Below are positions 54,773-64,000 of a stretch of DNA of 64,000 nucleotides, piece after piece. How positions within the stretch are numbered: position 1 is the first letter of the stretch; every line of letters begins with the position of its first letter. The stretch is from Vigna angularis (Eukaryota; Streptophyta; Magnoliopsida; Fabales; Fabaceae): contig NC_068976.1 in the NCBI RefSeq assembly GCF_016808095.1, positions 32,916,371-32,980,370 on the forward strand, given 5' to 3'. A program made the translations under genes and the position numbers. The notes beneath the pieces are model-generated. The model had not been told where the DNA came from and did not search any database. It saw only the letters and a list, made by a program, of their open reading frames with translations.

Positions 54773-56062
54773 TGAGGAGCTGAGATAGCATTTACTGATG
54801 GATGCTATCACCTCTAGAGAGAAATTTTTTTTTCTATCTTTTGTTTTGTACTTTTGAACTTATTTGCTTCTGTTATTAGAATAGGTTGTGATGTACTCAG
54901 TGTGAAACTTTATTTGCTATGATGGTTTGCTTGTGATTTATGCATGATGAGTATTGCTTGATGATGCTTAGATATTGATTGATGTTGGGATTGTGCACTA
55001 TATGCTAATATACAGGTGTTTGTTCACAAGCTATGTGAACATATGCATTATGTTGTGATTGTGATTATGATGCTAAGCAGGATGTGTATATGGAATGATT
55101 GGATGAGCTTATGTGTGAGGTTTTGAACTCGAGAGTTTTTGCGATTGAATGTTATTACATTGAAAGCATGAATGACTTTGCCCAGGTTTCTATGATTGAA
55201 TCACTTACTTGTATGTGTCATATGATCAAGGCCATTTGTTGGTAACCCTTTATTAGCCAAATGCATGATTTTAGCCCAATAAAAGAGAGCACAATGTGTT
55301 CTATCCTTTGAACCTTTAGCCTTGAACATGATAGAAAACCCTTTTTGAAAATCTTTACCTTGAGTTGAGTTGAAGATATCTTGTGGTATTGATAAATGTT
55401 CAAGTTTGGGGTTGTTGGGAGATCTAAAAAGGGAATATGAAAAGCATTGAGCTAAGCACGTGAAAAGCAAAATAAAAAGAGAAGAAAAGAAAGAAAAAGA
55501 AAAGTTCAATGCAAAGGAAAGTAGGGAAGAAATAAGAATGATTGTGTTTAAATGATGATTCTCTTAACTCAAGGATTTTGTGATCCAGAAAAACCAATTT
55601 TCTTCTTAGCCCAGCCACATTATAAGCCATAGAAAGTCCTTGTGATGATGCTTGCTTGTGAGTGTATTTGATTGTGGTTAAATGAAAGACAAAGTTGATT
55701 CATGTGACATTGTGATAGTAGAGTGAATGAGTGACCTCTATACACTCTTGGGATTGAGTGAAACAATTTATCTAGTGAGGAATAATTCCATGAGCACATG
55801 ATTACACCTATGCTTAGTTAATTGATCATTTATGAAAATAACATTTGTTGGATACTTTGTGGCTATGTGAACACCACAATGAGTTTGATTGAATTAAATC
55901 ATGTGTGCATCTTGACTGAATTCTTTTTTATGAGCTAATTTGAGTAATTACTTGTCTTGAAAGAAAGAGTTTTTGAATGTGGTGAACCATTGTATGGATT
56001 GGTGGAAGATTGAGTTACATTTTGTTTGCTTGAGGACAAGCAAAGTTCTAAGTTTGGGGTTG
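54773..56062 (+). other. 3' non-coding region before LTR-C
   Basis: About 1.3 kb without recognised protein; minus-strand frames at 55201-55630 are low-complexity. AGTTTGGGGTTG ends at 56061, directly before LTR-C: the typical Athila polypurine tract. A shorter copy, AGTTTGGGGTTGTTGGGAG, is at ~55399. Confidence 0.65.
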
Positions 56063-56700
56063 TGATAACGGTTGAAAAACCGTTATTTTTATACTTAATT
56101 TTGATATTAAAAACAACCTTTATGACTTAGAAAGTAGCTTGGAATCATGTTTTTGCTTAAGTTTTGGAAATAAGAGAGTTGGATAGGTTTTATGCCTGGT
56201 TTTCCTTGTTTTGGCACGAATTAAGATGAATTAGATGAAAGAATTTGAAGTAGTAAGGAGCTGGACTCGGACTCAGGAAAGGAAGTAAAAGTGCACAAAA
56301 GAAAAGACGCATTCACCGCTCAGCGCAACTTTTACCGCTGAGCGACGTTCTGAAGCACCGCAGTCACCACTGAGGGCTAAAACTGCAGTTGAGTGTCTTC
56401 TTAAAGAGTCGCATTTACCGCTGAGCAACAAAAGTGTCGCTGAGCGCTATTTAATTGGGCTTGGGCCTATTTTCTTTAATTCTTAATAAACTTTATAAGG
56501 GTTTAGTCGACTTAGGGTTAGTATCTTTGGACAGAAAGAGGCGAAATCACACTTTCTTCACCCCTTGGAGGAGGATTTTGGATGCGGAAGCTCCTTTCTT
56601 CAAATTCTAGGGTTCTATCTTTCATTCTTTCATTGTTTTTCATCTAATTTCACCATGTCTATGGTGAACTATACCTCCATTGTTGTTGGGGAACCGATGT
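56063..56700 (+). repeat. Athila-type LTR-C, truncated
   Basis: TGATAACGGTTGAAAAACCG onward, nearly the same as LTR-A through 'ggtgaact' and 'ttgttgttgggg'. It is cut at ~56700 by unrelated sequence (F-box fragment). Confidence 0.82.
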
Positions 56701-56709
56701 CATTATTGT

Positions 56710-57030
56710 CTACCCTAACGTTGTCGAGAATGACCATCTGGTCATCCGAGGGGACGACGCACATGGAGATTCAGACGATCTTGTAATCGTCAGCGAGGGG
56801 GCTGAACCCGAATCTAATGTAGTTGAAGGCCAAAATGTTTGCGATGGCAACCTGTCTGATTTGACGGGTGGGTGGGTTGAGGATGCATAGGGCGGTGTTG
56901 TTGCGGAGGCAAAGGAGGTCGTTGCAGAAGGTGAGGATCTTGGCGGTGGGGGAAAAGATGTGGGAGAGATGGGTTTCGTGGATGAGGTCGTGGTGGGGTC
57001 CGATGATGCAGGTGGAGAATGGTTTAAAAT
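56710..57030 (-). pseudogene. F-box-associated domain fragment
   Basis: Minus-strand reading from ~57030: KHFKPFSTCIIGPHHDLIHE, then ILTFCNDLLCLRNNTALCIL, NPPTRQIRQV, YIRFGFSPLADDYKIV, a TGA, then ISMCVVPSDDQMVILD. 'C-N-x-L-L-C-L', 'N-P-x-T-R' and 'G-F-x-x-x-x-D-D-Y-K-V' are the signature of the F-box-associated (FBA) domain of plant F-box proteins, substrate receptors of SCF ubiquitin ligases. The F-box itself and the C terminus are missing. It directly abuts the broken LTR-C. Confidence 0.75.
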
Positions 57031-57050
57031 GTTTCTTTTATAAAATGCCA

Positions 57051-58051
57051 TGTAAAAGGGTTATTTAATAAAAAGCTACGTATAAGGTATGTGCAAGCCA
57101 CGTCTCAAAAAATTGTCCACGTCAATCTGACATGTCATAGAAAACTTAACACCGTTAACTCAATTTAACGGTAGGGGCCCAATTGAGTCAATTTTTCAAT
57201 AAAAAGGACTAAACTGGCAAAACTTATAAGACGAGGATCTAAGTGGGAAAATCCCATATAAATAGATATAACTAAAGGGTTTAAACCATTAAATTAAATA
57301 TAAATTAAAATTTAATTTTAATTAAATTTAACCTTATAAAATATAAATTAATTATAATTTTAATTAAATTTAACCTAATAAAATATTATTAAATTTTTAT
57401 TTTTAATTTTTGTGGGTAGCGGATATCTGTAGGTATGGATAGTATATTATCTGCACCCGATCCGTTTATAAGTCAATATTAAAATATGCACTACTCGCAA
57501 CCCGCGGGTATCACCTATTCATCGTGGATTTTTTTTCGCTGTGAAAAAATAAACTTCTCTGTATCTTAATATTTATAGATTAACCCATTTCTATCTTTAA
57601 TATCTTAGTACGTATAATAATATATTTTAAAAACCAAATCTATCTAAATCTTTATTCTCCTTAAATCTTAATTTCCACTCTCCATCTTTTAATTTATTTG
57701 ATTTAATTTATTTAATTTAAACTATTTTACTTCCTATACCCCTTATTTAATTTTCACGCCAATTAATTAAAGGTAAAAGATCATTTCCCCCTAAGCAAAA
57801 TACAAATAAAACAAAGGTTTCCCTTAACTCTGGTTCTCCTCAAAATTAAACTCACTCTCATTCAATCCTAAACCACCCTTCTATTAAGAAGTCAACATAT
57901 CACATTGATAAATCACACACACATAAATCACCAAATTACCAACATACCAATCATGTGTTGTACTTTAATAATAATATCATGAAATAATTAACATAGCAAT
58001 TATAATTCTAAGAAATACCTAAATTTCCCACCAATTTTCAACTATAACATT
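57051..58051. other. AT-rich spacer with possible inverted-repeat end
   Basis: 57104-57250 has 'ttaacaccgttaactcaattt' and 'ggactaaactggcaaaact', in the style of Mutator-like or MITE ends. The rest is AT-rich, without recognised coding sequence. Confidence 0.4.
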
Positions 58052-60499
58052 TGTCAGACCCCGGAAAACCCACCTGTTTAATCTCATTAAATGCACCCTA
58101 AAACCCTGCTCAGATGCATTAAAAACGCACTCAAACTCTGATGCACTAACGCCAGGTGTCAAGAATGGAAGATTTGAAAATCAGTAGTGGAGGATAGGTG
58201 TCTACAGGAGAGCACACGTCCGTTTGGACGTGGGGCAGACAAAAATGATTTTCTTAAAACCCTGCCCACTCTCCTCTGCATGCACCCTCCTTCCAAAATC
58301 TGATATTTCATTTTCCTCCTTCTTCTCTCTAGAAAACCCTTCCTTCTCTCTATTGTAACTTACCTTTCTCTACTCCGATCACCGTTCAGGCACCGTGGAA
58401 GCATTCCCGGCGTCTCAAACTTCACTTTGAACCGAACAGATCTGAGTTCTGAAACTGGTAAGTTTCCTTATGCCTATCCGTCCGTTTTTCTGATACATGC
58501 AAACCCAGCTTCGGTTGCATGCTGTTATCCTGTCTGAGTCTCTGTTGGTTTATTGGATGCTTGAAATTAGTTTAAAGAAGAGTGGAACGTAAGGGTAGAA
58601 GGGAACTCAGTCAGACGAAGAGTGTTTTAGTACGTTCGTTCACTTTAAGAGGTAAGGGAAGCTTATTCAATTTAATTCGTATTGTTTGTATTGTGTTGTA
58701 TGGACGTTCTGTGAGTTGTATGAAGCATGACTTTGTGATATTTGATTTTTGGTATATGATAATGATTATGAGTTGATGTATGAGAAATATGAAAATGTAC
58801 TATGATATGAGTATATGAAAATATGAAACTATATGCTGAGAAATGAGTTAAATGTAAATGAATTCTGAATATAAATCTCTCTATGATAATGTACGTTCGT
58901 CATTGAACAGTCCTTGACCGTTCGGTGTTAACAATAAACTTCTTTGAAATTGAATTCCTTCATTTAGGAAGAATTCTAGTTGAGGACGAACGACCTATTG
59001 TAATGGTGTTACGTTGAGCGTTCGGCCAAGCGTAGATGTCCTGAGTGTTATGTGAGGAATTGAGAATCTTGTAAACATATATCTGGATACTTAGTCATTC
59101 TTACACCCTATCTTCACCATCTCGTATTATATTTATTTCTATCACGAGTTTAAATCAGTGATGGGTCTCGACCCAAAGCGTTCGGGATGAGTGGCGCTCG
59201 ATCTTCTACCAAACGTTCGTACTCGTCTTTAATTATCAAATTTGTTGAAATAGCGTTCGTCCAAATTCAGTAAAATTCTTTTTACCGTGTTCGGTCATTG
59301 ACTGGCATTAGGTTTCTGAAATTGAGTTATTCTAAGTATGGTTCTCTAATCGTCTTGAGGTGTCTATATCCATTGGATCTGGCCTAGAACCTCTGTACTG
59401 AAATTATTCATTGAGTATTGATCTGAACTTACGAGAGTCAGTTCATTCAACTGATTCAAGTGGCAAATGACGTTCGTCATCTATGGTGTGTTATGGTAGT
59501 CGGTTTTATTCTATTCTGGAACGGGAGATTTATCGGACTCGTTCCTCACGTTCGTCCTCGTTATGAAGAGGGATGAACGTTCGGTATTTTATGCCCTTGG
59601 AACTGAAGATGAAAATGAAAATATAGTGAAAGATTATAAAGGATGAATAGTATATGAGATGTTTAACTGGTTGTGGATTTTGAACGAGCGTTCCGAGGAG
59701 GAACGACTCATGTATTGAATATTGGAATTTGTAAAGTATGACTGTGGTTACGCTAATGCTGGCAGTTCATCCTGATGTTCCGTGAGTACTCGTCCTCACG
59801 TAAAGGAGGGTAGGACATGTGTGGGAACGGCAGGAGGTCCTAGTCCTTAGGGGTACTTTGGATAGGGCTAACCTCGGGTGGCAGCTGTTGAGTGTATCCC
59901 AGTTACTACATCACCCGGGTGCAAGAACGTTTGTAGCTACACAGATTCATATAGTCCGGACAGTCAGTCTAGTATCAGGGTTTGATTGAATCTTATATTG
60001 AAATGTATTTGTTATATTTGAATGTGAGAAATGCATGTTATTACTTGAATTAAATCAAATAAGCTTACCCTGTGTTTTCATCGTGTTGTCCTGTATCTGT
60101 ACGTCCGTCTTGTCCTTCCAATGATCATCCGTGTGGATGTGAGCAGATGGAAGCGCGCTACTTGAAGAGGCGCTGAAAGAAGAAGTTTTGGAGGACGCGA
60201 ACCTAGTAGATGTAGAAGTGAAGTCCGAACAGTAGGACGTTCGGATGTAGTTAGAATTTTTGTATGAATTGACCGTTCGGTCACTTTCTTTCTCTTTTGT
60301 TATTTGGCCGTTCGGTAATTTAGCTTTGTAAGCCGTTCGGTCATGTTTCGCTTAACTCTTGTACTGTTCACTCTTTTGAAACTCTATGTAAGGCCGTTCG
60401 GCCTAGAGCCTTCGCTTGTTTGATGTAAAACTGAACTGGTTTATCATTTAATGTAATTAATTCTATTATATGGTTTTACTGTATTTTTAGGATGTTACA
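58052..60499 (+). repeat. Tekay-2 5' LTR, 2448 bp
   Basis: TGTCAGACCCCGG to GGATGTTACA. Rich in the octamer CCGTTCGG and in ACGTTCG (many copies at 58880-60410), which keeps it CpG-rich compared with its flanks. Non-coding. Confidence 0.88.
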
Positions 60500-60503
60500 T
60501 TAG

Positions 60504-60517
60504 TGGTATCAGAGCAG
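60504..60517 (+). other. primer binding site, initiator tRNA-Met
   Basis: TGGTATCAGAGCAG, four bases after the LTR end, identical to the site at 6225. Confidence 0.9.
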
Positions 60518-60649
60518 TTTTGTTCTTTTAAGGACACTGTAGGTTATGAGTGCACTATGTTCTGATGTGTGCTTAATGTGTGTTTGATGAGTTATTTTAA
60601 ACTCTTTGAACATAACTAACGATCATTTTCTCTGCTTCTCAGGGAACAA

Positions 60650-61780
60650 ATGGCACCGAGACCTCCTCCTCCACCACAACCCACCGAACGTGATGTGTCC
60701 GACAACACCAGGTTGTTGGAATCAGTGATAGAAAGGCAACAGCAGCAGAACGTTGTCCTGATGCAGCAGAACGCAGCTGCCTTACAGAGTTTGGAAGCCG
60801 CTCGTGCCAACTCGGAAACAACCCAGAGGCAACTAATGGAGATTATCGCGACCACCAGGGGCACACCCGGAGCGTCCTCTTCCAATGCTACTCACCAGGT
60901 TGAGTGGAACTTAGAGAATTTCCTCCAACACCACCCAGCCAAGTTTAATGGGAAGTGCCTTCCTGATGAGGCGGACCAGTGGTTGACGGATATGGAGCGG
61001 ATCTACAACGCCAAGAGGTGTCCAGACGACAACCGACTGGCATTCACGGAGTACTTACTGACCGGAGAGGCTAGCCACTGGTGGGAAAGTATGAAAATGA
61101 TATTAACGGACGCCCAAAATCCCATCACTTGGGAAGTATTCAGGAGCAAGTTTTATGAGGAGTACTTCCCAGATAGTGTGCGTTTCGCCAAGGAAGTGGA
61201 ATTTCTTCAACTGGTGCAAGGTGGAATGTCCGTCTCTGAATACACAAATAAGTTCAAACATCTCGTTCGTTTCAATACGATGGCTACTAGTGGAGAATGG
61301 CAGTGTAGGAAGTTTGAGAATGGGCTGAGGAGTGATCTGAAGTGTTGATATCCAGCCTATGTATTCGGTCATTTCCTGCCATGGTTGAAAGAGCGAAGGT
61401 GTTGGAGAGGAACGTAGTTGAGGTAGAACAACAGAAGAAACAACAAGTGGCTAGAGGGCCGATCTTGTCTAGAAACAATGCGAATCCGAGAAGGACACCT
61501 TACGTTCATCCAGCACAATCATCAAATCATAGTGGATCGCAAGCATTGGTTGCTGTCGGGCAGTCTGGGCAGCAGGGGAATGTGACTTGTTTTCAGTGTG
61601 GGGCACCACATTACTGTTCGTCATGTCCTCAGCTAGTGGGAGGAAAATACTGCACTTGTTGTAGGAGGAACGGACATCTGGAGAATGAGTGCAACATGGG
61701 AGGACAAGCGGTGATGAGACCACCGAACGCTGGAAGGAATCAACCGAGAGGTGGAGGTAGAGCTCAAGCGGTTGGACGTG
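60650..61780 (+). pseudogene. gag: Tekay-2 gag, frameshifted
   Basis: ATG 60650, MAPRPPPPPQPTERD; Gln/Ala-rich helix, then the capsid WNLENFLQHHPAKFNGKC, TEYLLTGEASHWW, KFENGLRSDL, ending in a TGA at 61348. A one-base shift then continues IRSFPAMVERAKVLERNVVE and both zinc knuckles, CFQCGAPHYCSSC and CTCCRRNGHLENEC. Its layout equals the Tekay gag at 6357, where the first knuckle holds the TAG. Two breaks in gag-protease make this copy non-functional. Confidence 0.88.
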
Positions 61781-62181
61781 TATATGCCATAACAGGGGCG
61801 GAGGCAGCAAGCTCAGGTACACTCATCACCAGCACCTGCTTAGTATATGGAATACCCTGTTGTGTGTTATATGATTCGGGGGCGACACACTCCTTCATCT
61901 CGAAGGCGTGAGTTGAGAAACTGGGGTTAGCTGAGAGCGAGATGCAGTTTGACTTGGTGGTGTCAACCCCAGCGGCTGGTGAGGTTAGGACGTCTACAGT
62001 CTGTGTTAGATGTCCTATTGAGGTAGAAGGGAGTAGGTATAAGATGAATCTCATATGTTTACCTCTTAAGGAGTTAGAGGTGATCTTAGGAATGGATTGG
62101 CTGACTATCAATCGCATTCTCATAGACTGTGGTGCTAAGGAGTTGGTTTTTCCTGGGAAGATGAAGAAGTGTTATCTGTGA
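61781..62181 (+). pseudogene. Tekay-2 protease, interrupted
   Basis: Continues in the frame of the knuckles: VGRVYAITGAEAASSGTL, then the active site [11 protein letters not shown] and ISKA, TGA at 61911, then the same frame MQFDLVVSTPAAGEV and [19 protein letters not shown] frameshift near 62160 leads to the RT frame. Asp-Ser-Gly is intact. Confidence 0.85.
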
Positions 62182-63600
62182 CGCTCGGTCAACTAAAGGA
62201 GGACATCATGGAAGGCGCCGGCTCTTTTCTGATAATGACTCACGAAGACAAGGAGGTTGGAGAAGTGAATTTTGAACGATCGTCTAGTAACAAGATCAAT
62301 GGAGGACGATCGGTTGAGGATGAGTTCCCGGATGTCTTTCCGGAAGAAATACCTGGACTACCTCCTACTCGCGAGGTTGAGTTCACAATCGACTTGGTGT
62401 CAACGGCGGCACCCATTTCTGTTGCGCCCTATCGTATGTCGCCCGCGGAGTTAGCTGAGCTCAAGAAGCAGATTGAAGATTTGATGGACAAGCAGTTCAT
62501 CAGGCCAAGCGTATCACCCTGGGGAGCGCCTGTTCTCTTGGTGAAAAAGAAAGATGGCAGCTCTCGGCTTTGCATTGATTACAGACAATTAAACAAGCTG
62601 ACCATCAAAAATAAGTACCCACTGCCAAGGATAGATGATTTGTTGGATCAACTGCATGGGGCCTCAGTGTTCTCGAAGATTGACTTGCGATCTGGATATC
62701 ATCAAATCAGAGTTAAGGAGGAAGACATCCAGAAGACTGCTTTCAGATCTCGTTACGGACACTACGAGTATGTAGTGATGCCGTTTGGTGTGACGAACGC
62801 ACCAGCAATCTTCATGGACTACATGAATCGCATATTCAGACCGTACCTGGACAAGTTTGTGGTCGTCTTCATCGACGATATCCTCATTTACTCTAAGACC
62901 CAGGACGAACATGAGGAGCACTTGAGAACTGTACTTGGCGTATTGAGGGAGAAGGAGTTGTACGCCAAGTTATCCAAATGTGAGTTCTGGATGAAAGAAG
63001 TTCAATTCTTAGGGCACGTGGTGTCGGCTGCAGGTATCTCAGTGGATCCGGCCAAGGAACGAGCGGTATTGGAATGGGGGCGTTCGGTCACTGAGGTTCG
63101 CAGCTTCGTGGGACTTGCAGGCTACTATAGGCGTTTTATTGAAGGATTTTCTAAGATAGTAGCCCCGCTAACTCAGCTGACTAGGAAAGATCAACCGTTC
63201 GCATGGACCGATCGGTGTGAAGCGAACTTCCAGGAATTGAAGAGGAAGTTGACGAGCGCCCCAGTCTTGGTTATCCCAAACACAGCCAAACCGTTCGAAG
63301 TTTATTGCGACGCTTCTCATCAAGGTCTGGGATGCGTGCTTATGCAAGAGAAGAGAGCGGTCGCGTACGCTTCTCGACAACTAAAGATTCACGAGAGAAA
63401 TTACCCAACGCATGACTGGAGTTGGCAGTGGTTGTATTCGCACTGAAGATTTGGAGGCATTACCTGTACGGATCTACGTTCCAAGTCTTCAGTGATCACA
63501 AGAGCCTCAAGTACCTCTTTGATCAGAAGGAGTTGAACATGAGGCAGAGGAGGTGGCTTGAGTTCTTGAAGGACTACGACTTTGAACTACATCACCCGGG
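62169..63600 (+). pseudogene. Tekay-2 reverse transcriptase and truncated RNase H
   Basis: RT frame 62169-63446: [14 protein letters not shown] region, [34 protein letters not shown] (catalytic box), [20 protein letters not shown] (RNase H start). A shift near 63418 changes the frame inside YPTHD; RNase H then resumes as [15 protein letters not shown] and [20 protein letters not shown], to DFELHHPG. At that point the text becomes LTR sequence: the final RNase H Asp box and all integrase are gone. Confidence 0.9.
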
Positions 63601-64000
63601 TGCAAGAACGTCTGTAGCTACACAGATTCATATAGTCCGGACAGTCAGTCTAGTATCAGGGTTTGATTGAATCTTATATTGAAATGTATTTGTTATATTT
63701 GAATGTGAGAAATGCATGTTATTACTTAAATTAAATCAAATAAGCTTACCCTGTGTTTTCATCGTGTTGTCCTGTATCTGTACGTCCGTCTTGTCCTTGC
63801 AATGATCATCCGTGTGGATGTGAGCAGATGGAAGCGCGCTACTTGAAGAGGCGCTGGAAGAAGAAGTTTTGGAGGACGCGAACCTAGTAGATGTAGAAGT
63901 GAAGTCCGAACAGTAGGACGTTCGGATGTAGTTAGAATTTTTGTATGAATTGACCGTTTGGTCACTTTCTTTCTCTTTTGTTATTTGGTCGTTCGGTAAT
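63588..64000 (+). repeat. Tekay-2 3' LTR fragment
   Basis: Matches 59907-60319 at a constant offset of 3681 bases, with about six substitutions seen by eye. The first ~1.86 kb of the LTR is missing; the remaining ~180 bases should lie just beyond the window. Confidence 0.9.

Larger units (their letters stand above)
47029..56700 (+). mobile_element. Athila-type Ty3/gypsy complex with three LTRs
   Basis: LTR-A 47029-48308, primer site, gag and protease to 51006, short 3' region, LTR-B 51416-52661, primer site, transposon-protein ORF 53570-54772, 3' region with polypurine tract, LTR-C 56063-56700 (truncated). No RT, RNase H or integrase. LTR-A and LTR-C are much more alike than either is to LTR-B, and only LTR-C is preceded by a purine tract, so the complex is nested or recombined rather than two plain elements in a row. 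Confidence 0.75.
58052..64000 (+). mobile_element. second Tekay-type Ty3/gypsy element, deleted, runs off window
   Basis: 5' LTR 58052-60499, initiator-Met primer site, gag, protease, RT and most of RNase H. Then the sequence jumps at ~63600 into the middle of the LTR, which continues to the window end. The integrase, chromodomain, polypurine tract and first three quarters of the 3' LTR are missing. It belongs to the same lineage as the element at 1690 but is clearly a different family (little similarity between the LTRs). Several frameshifts and stops. Confidence 0.88.

Noticed and set aside
56710..57051. 113-codon minus-strand Ser/Thr/Pro-rich frame
   Set aside because: Alternative frame of the F-box-associated fragment; the real frame carries the FBA motifs and a TGA.
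60078..60284. 68-codon minus-strand frame, repeated at 63759-63965
   Set aside because: Both lie in the Tekay-2 LTR; repetition is LTR duplication.
1..64000. tRNA, rRNA, organelle insertions, intact host genes
   Set aside because: No cloverleaf, rRNA or organelle gene was recognised on either strand by reading; a dedicated scan (tRNAscan, BLASTX) would settle it.

Overview
The window looks like heterochromatic or gene-poor nuclear DNA of a flowering plant, most likely a legume (inference from the mix and style of repeats: Tekay, Tat, Athila, Tork and SIRE-like LTR elements, a Mutator-like element with the 'GGGTTAAATATG' terminus, and a CACTA element). I see no intact host gene, no tRNA or rRNA gene and no CRISPR array. 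Almost everything that can be identified is transposable element, in several nested layers, separated by AT-rich DNA. The host-derived coding pieces are two broken fragments (a MATE transporter and an F-box-associated domain), plus a small intact GRF zinc-finger gene carried inside a Mutator-like element.

Layout. 1-1689: AT-rich DNA with a (TA)n run. 1690-13901: a Ty3/gypsy chromovirus of the Tekay type, present as a three-LTR tandem (truncated LTR, 3' pol, LTR, full gag-pol, LTR) and flanked by the same 5-bp target duplication, TATGT. Its LTRs look identical and its gag-pol is open except for one TAG. 14730-19430: a complete Mutator-like element with ~200-bp inverted repeats and a 9-bp target duplication. 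Its transposase has lost the catalytic core, but a convergent GRF zinc-finger gene is intact. 20053-33080: a Tork-type Ty1/copia element on the minus strand, with a decayed Tat-type Ty3/gypsy element (20121-28823) inserted in its 3' LTR. The Tat element carries a second RNase H, a 74-bp tandem array and an antisense ORF.

33080-37840: AT-rich DNA with a MATE pseudogene fragment at about 35.5-35.8 kb. 37854-42590: a CACTA element with TAT target duplications, inserted close to the end of an older small inverted-repeat element (37842-42960). It carries tnp2 fragments, a Ulp1-like protease fragment and dense CCTCGGTT/AACCGAGG hairpins. 43235-47028: a SIRE-like copia element reduced to gag between two LTRs that agree over only half their length. 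47029-56700: Athila-type sequence with three LTRs, a gag-protease segment and a 'putative plant transposon protein' ORF. 56701-57050: an F-box-associated pseudogene fragment. 58052-64000: a second Tekay-type element whose integrase and half of whose 3' LTR were deleted at a short shared sequence; it runs off the window.

How the parts relate. Each autonomous-type element once encoded its own capsid (gag), protease, reverse transcriptase/RNase H and integrase, or its own DNA transposase. Only the Tekay copy at 6222-10939 is near complete. The nesting gives a relative order: the small inverted-repeat element predates the CACTA, the copia predates the Tat element, and the repeated AT-rich DNA at 1.5/14.2 kb predates the Tekay insertion. 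Target duplications and terminal signals (primer binding sites, polypurine tracts) were read directly from the sequence. Clade names come from recognised motifs and were not checked against databases.
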